A DNA stretch of 64,000 nt from Cladochytrium replicatum (taxonomy: Eukaryota > Chytridiomycota > Chytridiomycetes > Cladochytriales > Cladochytriaceae). Location: the NCBI GenBank assembly GCA_025526935.1, contig JAHLKD010000010.1, forward strand, positions 558,001-622,000, given 5' to 3'. Shown one piece after another: positions 44,520 to 55,129 of this stretch; position 1 is the stretch's first letter, and each line of letters starts with the position of its first letter. The notes below the pieces were generated by a model. That model was not told the origin of the DNA, made no database searches, and was given only the letters and a program-made list of their open reading frames with translations. Made by a program: the position numbers and the translations under genes.

Positions 44520-44592
44520 TGGAGAAGCAGGGAATCGAACCCTGTGCCTCACGCATGCGAAGCGCGCGCTCTACCAGATGAGCTACATCCCC
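44520..44592 (-). tRNA. tRNA-Ala(CGC)
   Basis: 73-nt cloverleaf. Acceptor GGGGATG pairs with CTTCTCC (one G-T and one T-T), discriminator A. D-arm GCTC...GAGC. Anticodon stem CGCGC/GCGTG with loop TTCGCAT (anticodon CGC). T-arm CAGGG-TTCGATT-CCCTG. No intron. Confidence 0.92.
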
Positions 44593-44649
44593 CGAGAAAA
44601 TGTATTATTAATTACTTACCTGTTTTTTTGGCACCTTAGCAGTGTCTGA

Positions 44650-45062
44650 CGGGTAGCCACAGGTTTGAGTTTACATTCTCTGTTTTGCTTTGTTGCTTTT
44701 CCTTATGCTGCGCGCGCTTCCCTATGTGCTGGTCCATGACCATCTTGTAAGGCACTTTGGGTGTTGTTTTTTGTTATGCATTGTATGTGCAAAATAAATA
44801 ATAATATTGTTAAAAAAAAAAAAAGAAAAAAATCGCTTCTAGACACGTTATAATATATAATGTGTAGCCACAGGTTTGAGTTTACCTCTGGTTTTCGTTG
44901 TTACTTTTCCTTATGCTGTGCGCGCTTCCCGATGTGCTCGTCCATGACCATCTTATAAGGCGCTTAGGGTTTTGTTATTTTGGTTTTGCATTTGATGTTG
45001 ACAATATTGGGTTTTGGTATTTTTGCAATTGCGTGCAATTAGAAATCATATTGTTTTTAAAA
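44650..45062 (+). repeat. Two copies of a retroposon-like 3' end
   Basis: Two related units start GTAGCCACAGGTTTGAGTTT at about 44655 and 44865. They share CTTATGCTG(C/T)GCGCGCTTCC and a segment starting GTCCATGACCATCTT. The first ends in an A-rich run (44813-44831), the second in a T/A-rich stretch at about 45055. An A-tailed tandem pair suggests successive retroposition events next to the tRNA-Ala gene. Confidence 0.5.
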
Positions 45063-45386
45063 ATGGGGCTGCTATGTGTAACAAATTGGTCTTTTAACGA
45101 TTGATATATTCCTGAAATTGTTTTGGATCCTTTAGTTCGTTGTCCAGGTCCACTCATAGCAACTCAAGCGCAGACGAAGAAGTGGCCAGAAAGATGCTTT
45201 TCGATTTACAATTATATGATGGATTTTGAGGGTCAGAGCATCATCGAAACTGTGTTTTGTTCTTATTGTATCGGAGAGTACTCCAGAATGTGCAACGACA
45301 GTTGTTTCGAGGTTCGTGAAGCTGCCCGCAAAAAACACTCGAAGATAGATCACGAGCAGAGCACTATATCCGGACTCATTAAGCAT

Positions 45387-45513
45387 CTATGGCCGTGTCT
45401 TGGACGACAGAATCCATTTCTCCAAATTCTCTTTAGTGAGATCTTCAGGCTCTTCTAGCTCAAAAACCTAAACACACGTTTCAGTGCTTAAAGTTAACAA
45501 AGGCATCGATACG

Positions 45514-45545
<32 letters not shown>

Positions 45546-46078
45546 ACCTTGCCGGACACTTCCGCCTCTTGGAAAAAGCGGGAACGGCAAGCGGCTGAGG
45601 TTACCCTCACCTGATCTCCAGACGCTAGTCCCAGGAAAATGGTTAAAAATGGTTGACGTTCAAACCCGTTCGAACGATTACCTGGGTGGCAGTAATTAAT
45701 CCCAACTATCGGGTACGAGACGCGGCCGTCGTCATGATGAAGTTCGTAGCTGAGTACGATGAATCGTGCGTCTGCGTCCGGCAACTCCTCGACGATCTCC
45801 TCTGTGGTGTTTGTGGTGTTGAAAACAACCCAATCATCAAAAACAACGAAGAACTGAAGCTTTTTGGAGATTTACCCAAAGTTGTGTCTTCGAGGAACTC
45901 TTCTTTCCGAACCTCCAGCTTCTTAATGTCAATATGGCAAATGAGTGCTGCATTTGCCTTTGACTTTCTGAGCAGAGAAGCTTCATGAACATCGTGAGCA
46001 CTCCCTTCCATTTCTGTCGCACCTGAACCGCAATTTCTTCAGCTCGTCCTTGATCTCGTCCGCAATTGTGAATGACAT
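45387..46078 (-). CDS. GMF: Glia maturation factor (Arp2/3 debranching ADF-H protein)
   Basis: Single ADF-homology-domain protein that binds Arp2/3 complex and removes actin branches. Exons (minus strand): 46078-46023, 45967-45876, 45801-45682, 45624-45548 and 45467-45387; 141 residues, the normal size. Order: MSFTIADEIKDELKKLRFRKS, ALICHIDIKKLEVRKEEFLED, EELPDADARFIVLSYELHHDDGRVSYPIV-type core, SRFFQEAEVSGKVFELEEPEDLT and a terminal LEKWILSSK helix. The 80-nt last intron holds a CT/GA microsatellite (45513-45546). ARPC2, its functional partner, is 11 kb away. Confidence 0.9.
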
Positions 46079-46349
46079 TATTTGACTTTAACCACCAGTG
46101 GATTCGTCACGTGTACGTGTGAACTGTGCACGAGGAAGCAGAGAGACTTTACAGGAGATGAAGAGGAAATTGAAGTCTGAGATAAACATGGAAAATCTGG
46201 AAATGGAACAGCGTGACGACGAGACCTTCGGAGTTTGAAATTCTATCAGATAATGACTCGGTCGTCGAACCTGTAGCTCTTAGAAAGGAACCAAGAACGT
46301 CAATAACAACGGACGTGGACAGAAAGGAAAGCGGGTATCTGGAGACCCG

Positions 46350-49313
46350 ACTGACAGCCTTCAGAAATGGATGGCAGATCATGAGGTAGAATCATCATCG
46401 GAGTATGAGAAGAAGCTATTCGCAGTGAGGGCTCGGCTTTCTCATTGTTCGAAATCAACACTACGAGATTTTCTTCGGTCGGGAGGAGATCATTCTTATC
46501 ACGGGCTGAGAGACGATCACTTATCGAGGACTTTATGGATCAGCGATACCGGGTACATATACCTCGAAGCATTTTCTCCAATATCAGACCATGCGCAGGA
46601 ATTTTTGGGAGCGATTGCAGAGCCGGTATCGCGTCCGCAACTCGTGCTTTAATATAATTTGACTGAATACTCTCTCTATGCTGCGGTGTCAGTTGGGTTG
46701 GATACTTATTCAGGACCTCGATGATGCTCTAAGTATCTGCTTCCGTTGAAGAGTTCATCAAGAGCCATACCCTACCTTATGGAAAATTGAAGCTTGTAGT
46801 ACAACCTATACTCTCTGGAGTCGATCCATGAAGATCTGTTGGTCAAACTGCCACAGGAAGAAGTTATCAATGAAGCAGCATTCGAAAATGATGAAGCGAA
46901 TGGACTTCTGGTAGACAAAGCTCCGTTTTCTAATACGGTGAGCAAATAAGAAACCCAGTTATGGAGCAAAATGCAGCCCCACAGGCAGCTCCAGCAATCG
47001 AAACAATGAAAAGTAGAGCTTCGGATAAGACTGAACCAATACGCCAACCTCAATCGTTCAAACCTTCTAGCTCGAGACAAACCGACCTATTCGATGACGA
47101 TGAGGCCGAACTAGCAGAGACGATGATGCGTGCGATCGAGGAGGAGCAAACGGCAAATCCAACAGAACAAGACGGTATGCAACTTGATCATGATCTCAGG
47201 GGAACCATGATGAGTGGGGAACAGATGAGCCAGGAATTTGTCGATCTCAATTGGATTTCGAGATAGCAGTCGTGTCGATGTCGACAGCAGTAGCCGCTGA
47301 GATTGTTTCAAAAACAACTCAACCAGACAATAAGCAAATGAATTCAACCTCGGCTGAGAAAGGTACAGGGCACTTCCCACAACCTTCCACCGTGAAATCC
47401 AGTTTGCCCCTACTGTGCCAAAAGTGCCGTTGACCCTGGGGTCGATTCTGACGATGACTCGCTTGTGTTTTCGCTTCCAAATCCTGTTCTGAATGCAACC
47501 GGCGAAGAATCTGGCCTGCCGTCACATGCGTCCAACTCAGGTCCGATTTTTCGAGGTGGCTCATGAAAAGGTCGAGTCAGTACGCAAGAGGTGCATTGAC
47601 CTTGACTATCCGCTCCTCGAGGAATATGACTTCCGCAACGACGACCGAAATCCAAACCTCAAGACTGATCTGAAACCCTCAACGGGTTCATAACGTGAAG
47701 AAGCTGCCTCTTTCGAGACTTCGCCCGAAGGTACTCCCTGTAGAACTCAGGAGTCATCGTGCGCCAAACTTCCGCGCACCGACAGAATGAATAAGCAATA
47801 ATAGTTCAAGTTTTCTCCAATCGACCCTTACTTCAACTACTTGATCGGTCCAAAGCTGTACGAGGCAAAATGGATGAATTTTGCAAGCAAGGGACACATT
47901 GCCAATGTTCAAGTTCTCGATTTTATCATCCTCACGTACTAACGTCTCCGTAAGACCAAGCTTTGCGTGTGCCGCGACGAGGTGACACTTTGCGAAACAT
48001 TTCTGCTGGCACAACATGGACCTCGTCTTCACGAGACTGAATAAAGTACATCATCTTTTGATCATCGTATGCTATCTTTCCCGAAAAGGCCAGCACGGTG
48101 TAGGTTGATTCCAGAGTCTCCACGGAAGCGGTCATAGAGACTTAAATAGGAGGCGGTCGAAATTTTCAGTAATCAAAGTACTTCTCGTTATGCTCTGATG
48201 TAATATCCGACCACTTGTCCATCCTCGACTGTCGACCACCACGACTGAAATTCTGTGCACCACTGCTCCACAGAAACTCTGCATGATACGAAGTTGGATT
48301 TGAGAATTTAGGATCGAAAAATTGAACATACGAGGAAGTGCAGAATACCAAGCAACTCTGGCGAATCGTCGCGGCAGCTGTAACTCCGACCAGCGTCTTG
48401 CCTGCTCCACACGACAGCACAATGACCCCCACCAAGTAACTCTGGCGAATCGTCGCGGCAGCTGTAGCTCCAACCAGCGTCTTGCCTACTCCACACGACA
48501 GCGCAATGACCCCCACTTGCCGCTTGACCGTTTCCAAACATCTTGGAATGCGCTTGCTCCTGATACGACCGAAGATCCGCGCAAGGTTCAGGCCTGCCAA
48601 TACCTGATGGAGTACCACGAAGCACTGAGACAAGATAGTCATCTTCTCGGATAACTTGTTTGCCCTTGAGGTATGTATTGTCTCAGGACAGCACACTTTG
48701 CTTAGTATGAGCTCTTGCAGCACTATGCAGAGAAGTTAGGGTGGCCATATCTGTATGGTTGAACAAGTCCAGCAGACCGACTCCGAATCCTTCAGCAGTT
48801 TCGCCATAATCCAGCTTTAAACACCGTATTCCTGTCAAAAGTGGGGGATACGTCGATTGACATTCCTGAAGCAACGTGCTTGGTCGAGATCTCTTCACAT
48901 TACGGCTCTCGACGACAGGAGGCTCAGCGTTTGGGTATTGTGACACAGTTTTCTCAGTTGATCGTTATGCTGAGATATTTGACTATGATAGGACGTATCC
49001 TTCGTGCGAAACGGAGGCATGATCCAGGGTTCAACAGGGTTCAACGGCGTTCTTCTACACTCTTGTATCAAAAGAAACTGAGGAGATGTTCTACGCTTCC
49101 AAGAGACAACAGCTCCTGATTGACCAGGGCAATGCTTTCCGCACCGTCACAGCGCTTGAAGGTCTTGAGCTCACCCCCAACCTCGCATACAGCAGCTCGA
49201 GAACAGCAGCTCGAGCTGCTAAGTACAGTGCTATTAACAGGGCGGAGGAAACGCAGACTGGGATGAACATGAGGATTTCTCTCAAGAACAGAGCTTGCGG
49301 CGGCTTTTGGTAG
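46350..49313 (+). pseudogene. Scrambled XPB/SSL2 helicase gene (TFIIH), inverted inside
   Basis: Parts of the TFIIH 3'-5' helicase XPB/Ssl2 follow in order on the plus strand: the N-terminal domain (about 46500-46650, [20 protein letters not shown]), YSLYAAVSVGLDT, and [18 protein letters not shown] (about 47610-47650). Then 47685-48577 is reversed: its minus strand carries [14 protein letters not shown], the Walker A region ([11 protein letters not shown]), the [14 protein letters not shown] box, [13 protein letters not shown] and [12 protein letters not shown] block of about 80-100 bp inside ([20 protein letters not shown], 47838-47915) reads plus again. The plus strand resumes with [49 protein letters not shown] and [14 protein letters not shown]. 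Frameshifts and stops add to the damage. Confidence 0.85.
48355..48522 (-). repeat. In-frame tandem duplication of the Walker A segment
   Basis: Two 84-bp units inside the inverted XPB block encode [20 protein letters not shown] and [20 protein letters not shown], each followed by TIRQS and a hydrophobic pair. The nucleotide copies differ at only a few positions. Confidence 0.85.
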
Positions 49314-49556
49314 TGGAAGCGGAAAGGCGGTAATCACCGATGGAGGAGCGAGCGCGAGCGCTGTGGTGCGGAAGGCTGGGGGTGGTTTGAAGTCATGGAG
49401 TTGAGTACTCGAAAGCGTTGTCACGTAGCCAGCAGCAAAGGTTCTTCAAAAAGCACTGCATCGTTTCAGAACGAGACCACGGAGCAGACAGAGAAGGGAT
49501 AATCACACTAATAATGCCATTATTATATGTAAAAATCGATGGGACTATGTTATCTT

Positions 49557-49900
49557 TCAGGGTTGAACTGAAAAGATCGCAACATCTGGCAGAGGGGATT
49601 CTACTCCGAGAACGGTTTTTGTGTCATAGTCTTTTTCCCTTAAGTATTCTACTTCTGGCCCCTTTGAGCTCTCTTCAGTTTTATGGCATGTTTTCCTACA
49701 AGATTGCTTGATTCAATGCAACAACCAACGAGTAAATCTGCCTACCTGAAAAGCTCTGAAGCACGAGAGATTTCCGCAAGAGCTGGCAAGGAAATAATTC
49801 TAGTCTTTTCTGAAGGAGATTCGGAGTGGATTCTGTTTTCTGGGACTCGCGCTGTCACCGGCGCTGGAAGTTTGCCCAGTTGCTGAAAAAGTTCGTTCAT
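49557..49900 (-). CDS. Small orphan protein, two exons, 97 residues
   Basis: Exons 49900-49746 and 49695-49557 (minus strand) with an AG|GTAGGC donor and TTGTAG acceptor; the join keeps frame. The protein is MNELFQQLGKLPAPVTARVP..., soluble, charged and without membrane or repeat features. It ends DYDTKTVLGVESPLPDVAIF-SVQP. The coding-like composition on both sides of a consensus intron is the support. The family is not recognised. Confidence 0.45.
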
Positions 49901-50051
49901 TTTGAGGTTGTGACGCCACAAGATCAGACAAAACAATGTTATTAATCGACATACATAATGCATCAGTATTTGACAATCATCAGAGGACAGTGCTTTGCAA
50001 CAGCAAACATGAACAGGCAAAAGTTGCTCAACAAGTTCGAACCTCCAATGG

Positions 50052-53000
50052 TCAACCACGGGCATTGACTGCGGCAGTTGATCTCTTTTTTCGCTCCTTT
50101 ACTACCACCTCTCTATACCTATCAATCATCCTTTTCGACACCGATCCAACTCCTCGGCGGACAAAGTAAGACGACACAGCAGCGCTACCCTCACGATATA
50201 CCGTAACTCGCTCAACTGAGCTGACTTCTGGTCTTGAAACGACAGAGGGTGAGGAAGATGATCCTTCTCCTTCAGCAGGGTCGGCATCGGGAATCAACTC
50301 TACATTTGCTGGCGTCCCATCCAGCGAGCGCCGTCGCACGAGCACTACTGATGCGCGTCTAGACCTGATTATGCGTCCTGCGACTGGAGGCGGCGACTTT
50401 GGTGGCTTACTGCTTACAGCTGTGCTCGGGCTAGATGTGGTTGGTGTGCTGAGTCCTCGCTTGCGTAGAGCAGATGACATAGGGGATTCGGGAGGGTTGT
50501 ACCCTTGAACAACTGCTGACTGATTGTGGCGCGCTCTGCCAGTCGGTGGTTGTCGTGATTGCCGTGACGTGATCCATCCATGTGCGGCGTGAGTGGAGAA
50601 AAGGGTCCTGCAGACGAGTCGTAATCGCTGCTCGCGTCTTCGAGAATATCGGATCGATCAATCACTCTGGTGTTGATTACTAGGGAGACAGGTTTTGGGG
50701 ATGTGAGGCGTTTTGGTACATCCCAGCTTTGGGGGTGGTGGAAGTGTAGGTTGTTGGTTTGACGGAGCAGCATGCTCTTCTGCGGGCTCAGACACGGTTC
50801 TAATGTCTGAAAGGTCTGGCGGCAGTCCTTTGGTTGGGAGGTGTCACACTTTCCGTTGCTCTTGCGAATAGCGTGTCAAGGGATCCCGTTGCGTAGGTCG
50901 GCGTTGTAGGGGCAGACATGATGAACGGATTCACGTGCCGAGGACGGAAGCACATGTCTATGAAAGACTGGCAGTCGATAACCTTCTCTGGCATTTCCTA
51001 TCATCATCCCATGGTGAGTTTGTGATCTGGACAGGTAGAATGAATCTCCGACCTGAATGAACTTCCATGCCTCGATTGGGTCATCGTAATTGAGAATGTC
51101 TTTCTCATGGAGCTTGAGCAATGTTAGTGCTACGCGCATTAGAATCTTTTCTCCTTGGCTGTAAGCAAATCCAATCAGCACATTTTTCCTTTAATTAATA
51201 TTCTGTACCTACCGCAAGAAGCAGTCCCACACGCGCAAGGCAGTCTGTCTTCAACGGTAAGCATAGATGAAGGAACGTATAATCACGGATAAACATATTT
51301 CAACCGGAAGGACATTCACGAAAATAGTCATGAACCAGGGTTGTCACCATCATCAATGGCGGCATGCCTGAGCTCCCTCCAGAGCAAAGATGTTTACTCC
51401 GTTTTCGCGAATGGAAACCACGTTTGGTCAAAGATAAACCAACCGGAGACCGTTGGCCCATTTTCGCTGGTCCATCCTCATCTCCGCGCTCTAAGACATC
51501 TACCCACTTCGCAACTTCATCGACTCCAAACTTATCACCCTTCTGACCAAGGATCCAGTGCCATAGAACTTCCTGCTCGACCTGTGCTCCCTCCAAAGTG
51601 CTCCCATACATCTCGGGCGGCATTAAATCTTCGATTATGGAAACCATCGTCCAGAAAACGCGTTCTTCAATCTCTCGTCTCTTCACATCCGGCAAATGTT
51701 CAAAATAGAGCGGATCAATCTGCTGACCATTCGGAGGCCCTTCTCCACTGAGATCAAACCCTGTCTGTCCTCCCACACGTTCGATTGAAGGTGCGGCTCC
51801 GTCTCTTGGGTTCCATGGGTTCCAAATCTTGTCCGGCTCGAACTGAGTAGAATACATCAATAGAAGCATTCCTGCTACAAAGTTCATAGACTGGCAGTAG
51901 CCAATGTCGTATTTTGCTCTTCGAGGCAAATCCTGCATCTGGACCGCACAGCAGAAGCATCAGTATTGCGTACCAGTAACGATTGAGTTCAGATACCTTG
52001 GATATACGCTGTGCAGCTGCTGCGGATGTCATGTCGTTAACGTCCATGCTTGCAGCCATCAAGTATGTCGCGGCAACCGACGCTAGGAGGTCGTGAATGG
52101 CCGGGTGTTGGGTGGAATAGTATACGTATGCTACGAGAATTCTCCTCAGTGACTTGACATACACATTCTCCGCCATAACGGGCTCCTCAAGCTCTTTTGG
52201 AGAAGGCTGTTGACAGGCAGATACGGGAGGTGCAGAGCCAAAGAACGGTGCATCCAACCGCCATAGAGAGGATGACGCAGATACCGTCGTTGCCCAAGAT
52301 GATTTCCGTGAAATCTTTCGAGGTATTCTGGGCCCTTCATCGATCGTCTCTTCATCATCGCTGTTTAACGAGAGATTTTGGAACTGTTCACGCAGCAGTG
52401 ATCCTGTTTCGGCGACTGGTGGTACGAGTGCTTTTTTCAGTTGAAACTTGATATTCTCGGGGAAAGTTCGATGAAGGTCTGAAAACAGGAAATCGACATC
52501 GTAAGAATCCGCCGGTGCCTCTCTGCTCACCTCTCTATGATTTCGATGAATTCCATCACTTTGTTTTTGTCCTTCGTCATTCCGTTCATCAAGTCATCTG
52601 AATTAAACGTTCTTAAGCGGCCCCAGACCAAGCTCGATCTCAGTCAACTCATGTTCTTCCAGCTTGGTGAGCAGCGAGTAGAACTTCGGATATTTTCGCA
52701 TCAGGTCTTCCGCACCGCTATAGTTGAACCATGCCTTTATTTCGCGCCAAATTAGCGATGTGGTTTTGGAAACGTAGACAGAATACATCACCTGTGCCCT
52801 GTAGCAATTTGGAACTCCTTTTCTCACAAGTCGTTTCACCCTCTCCGACTTGTTCGGCATCTGATGTGCATGCTTTGCCATGAGTTTATCCGATGCCAGT
52901 TGGTTATCGACTCTCGTTGCCTCATAATCGCGTCCACTTGCCCCCACACTTCCTTCGAAATATGCTTGAAGTTCATTTTGAACCCATACTAGTCCCTGAC

Positions 53001-53260
53001 AGAAACCACAACAAGTAAGATCATTGATTAATCAACATTGATATTCCTTCGGGTATCTTCTTTGGCCGGTAATACCTACCTTCGCTCCATGGTGCCAGCT
53101 TTTCCCAGCTCTCAGTTCACACAGTTCGAAGCCCCACTTAACTTAGGGTCGTGGAAATTTTACCCGATTTGAAGCAAGAATCTTGTTCGAGCTCTGGCGT
53201 GATGTACTTGCTCAAGAAACGATGATTGGCTGTTCTTTTTGAGAAAGGAGATGAATTCAT
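50052..53260 (-). CDS. TBC-domain Rab GTPase-activating protein
   Basis: GAP for a Rab GTPase in membrane traffic. Start MNSSPFSKRTANHRF at 53260. Clear exons: 53260-53164, 53141-53080, and one from 52995 carrying RVKRLVRKGVPNCYRAQVMY, the N-terminal TBC helix. Later exons hold the arginine-finger motif IERDLHRTFPEN (about 52530-52470) and the glutamine finger YDIGYCQSMNFVAGM (about 51915-51870). Next come EERVFWTMVSIIEDLMPPEMY and SQGEKILMRVALTLLKLHEKD (about 51160-51100). A Ser/Pro-rich tail continues to about 50052. Both catalytic residues are present. The tail exons are unresolved. Near 52610 the frame shifts without a clear intron, so error or decay is possible. Confidence 0.65.
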
Positions 53261-53317
53261 CCAAAATAGTATGCGCCGCCCAACGCAATATGTCAGTCAC
53301 CGTAATCTGACCTGGAC
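53261..53317. promoter_or_regulatory. Very short divergent promoter, RabGAP / F-box-like gene
   Basis: 57 bp between the chosen starts on opposite strands. Confidence 0.35.
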
Positions 53318-54112
53318 ATGAACCAACCGTTTCATCAGGGAGCTCTCATTGCTTCCGATACTGGGGCTCTCCTTGATTCTGACACTATTGGGTCTTTATC
53401 GAATAATCCTTTTAGCTTTCCCGCAGAGCTTATTCCGCATATCCTGGAACGTCTCGCTATTCGCCATGTTTGGATGATGCGGCAGCTAAGGTCAACCTGG
53501 AAGAAAAGCGTCGAAACTTGGACAGCAAGCAACTTAAAGAGAGCGAAATTTTACTCCATGGCCATCAAGCGACGCCATTCGGTGATGAACGAACGTCTCA
53601 GTCCCCCAGTTGGTACGCCATCGTGGGTATGCCTCTTCACTGTCGACATACACCCCTTCGAACAGACCAGAACTCGCCCAACGAATGTAAACGTAATTTC
53701 GGGAGATTCTCTAAGCGAGCCGAAAATCAGCTGTGGTGTGATCCCACTCCAATGTTGTTCTCTCGATCCGACACATCGCTCGTTTGTTTTCGAACCAACT
53801 TCTCGTATAAGGCTTGTGCTGAGCGGCGCTATATGGATCGTTGTGCGAAAATTAACATCCACGGCGCTCATTGAAAAGAAGAAACAAAGTTGGGTCAAAG
53901 TATCGACACCGGTTGGAAGCGAGCAGGCGGTGGTCGGGGTCTGTGCTGGACACCCACAGTTCGACACGAAGGTCAGAGTGAATGACAGTATTCTTTTGGA
54001 GTTCTCTGCGCTGGACATTCATGAAGAGGAGGTGGCAGGCGAATACTGTGAGCGGAGACTGGATCGTGTGTGGATATCGCCAGAGACGGTACTAAGCTGG
54101 TCAACTCCATAG
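53318..54112 (+). CDS. Hypothetical protein with F-box-like N-terminus
   Basis: 264 residues, one exon. Residues 31-65 (FSFPAELIPHILERLAIRHV ... RQLRSTWKKSVETW) resemble an F-box (P.E....IL..L......R......W). F-box proteins link substrates to SCF ubiquitin ligases. The rest is beta-rich with several Trp and Cys and might form a substrate-binding sandwich; it matches no family I know. The F-box call is tentative. Confidence 0.5.
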   Translation: MNQPFHQGALIASDTGALLDSDTIGSLSNNPFSFPAELIPHILERLAIRHVWMMRQLRSTWKKSVETWTASNLKRAKFYSMAIKRRHSVMNERLSPPVGTPSWVCLFTVDIHPFEQTRTRPTNVNVISGDSLSEPKISCGVIPLQCCSLDPTHRSFVFEPTSRIRLVLSGAIWIVVRKLTSTALIEKKKQSWVKVSTPVGSEQAVVGVCAGHPQFDTKVRVNDSILLEFSALDIHEEEVAGEYCERRLDRVWISPETVLSWSTP

Positions 54113-54215
54113 CATGCACTCCAAGGGGCATATCTTTACAATTTTTGTTTGTCAACAAATTCGATTCAAAATAAAAAGCCCACTTCATAAAGAACTCCTT
54201 TTAACTCGCATGCCT

Positions 54216-55014
54216 CTAAATCAGCCTATTTGGAAACCTTGCAGGCCTCCTTACATTCTTCCGAGTTGAAGTCCGTCGCTCCTTACCATTATAACGGCTT
54301 CCTTTCAAACCCTTAATCTCATGACCATTGTCCACATCATCTCGAACATCTTCATGGCAGTATCTCGGATCATTCGCTAGCGCGCTTAACCCAATAGCTC
54401 CGAACCTGACGTCGTCCTCCTCCTCTACGTCGTCCTTCACCGCATTCCCTTCTTGTGCTGTGGAGTCGTTGTCCGTGACGATTGTAAGATCTGAGAAACT
54501 TTGGGTGGATGTAAGACAATCTTGGATCATGTCATATCCATGCTCGATAACGCCCGCAAGCCGGGGGGTGGTGTATGAGTAGACCTTGTGATTCTCTGAT
54601 GCGATCAAGAGAAGGACTTCTCCGTGAGTCAGAGCCGCCAGCTCATAAACCTTACGCAACATGGTTTTAGTAAATTCAATTTTACAGTTAATTTTGTTCA
54701 ACTGGCTCAACCTTCTTCAGGATTCCGTTCTTTCGCTTTGAAAAGGTCATGGCCCTCCGGTTCTTGTCCGTGACATACTGTAGCAGAGTTCTCTTCCTTC
54801 CTTTCCCTCCTGGCCTCCTTTTTGGGGTTGTCGTGACCGGTGGGTTTAACGCCGAGTCGACTATGGATATGCTTTCATTCTTCAGGGAAACTACTTCGGG
54901 TTCTGCGGCCATAGCGTATTCGTCTGCGCTCGACTCGACCACTCCAAAAATCTCTTGGAAGGTTGAATGCACGCAAGTCTGAGTGTGGAGTGTAGGGATT
55001 TGTGTTGAAGGCAT
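54216..55014 (-). CDS. SRF-type MADS-box transcription factor
   Basis: Exons 55014-54712 and 54650-54216 (minus strand); 245 residues. The MADS box is split by a 61-nt intron. Exon 1 ends GRKRTLLQYVTDKNRRAMTF-SKRKNGILKK; exon 2 starts VYELAALTHGEVLLLIASEN then HKVYSYTTPRL. This is the DNA-binding and dimerisation fold of the SRF/MCM1 class (TFSKRK, ELA.LT, VLLLIASE). The C-terminus is acidic then basic. The N-terminus before the box is about 70 residues. Start taken at ATG 55014; a later Met (MAAEPEVVS) is possible. Confidence 0.88.
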
Positions 55015-55129
55015 ATGAACGTCAAGACCAAAAAAGGAACACGCGTATCGTGTCAATCAGGTGACAGTAATATTTTGCTATTTTATTTGGAGTTGCTCAA
55101 AAAACATAAATCTTTCCTAATCCAATGGT

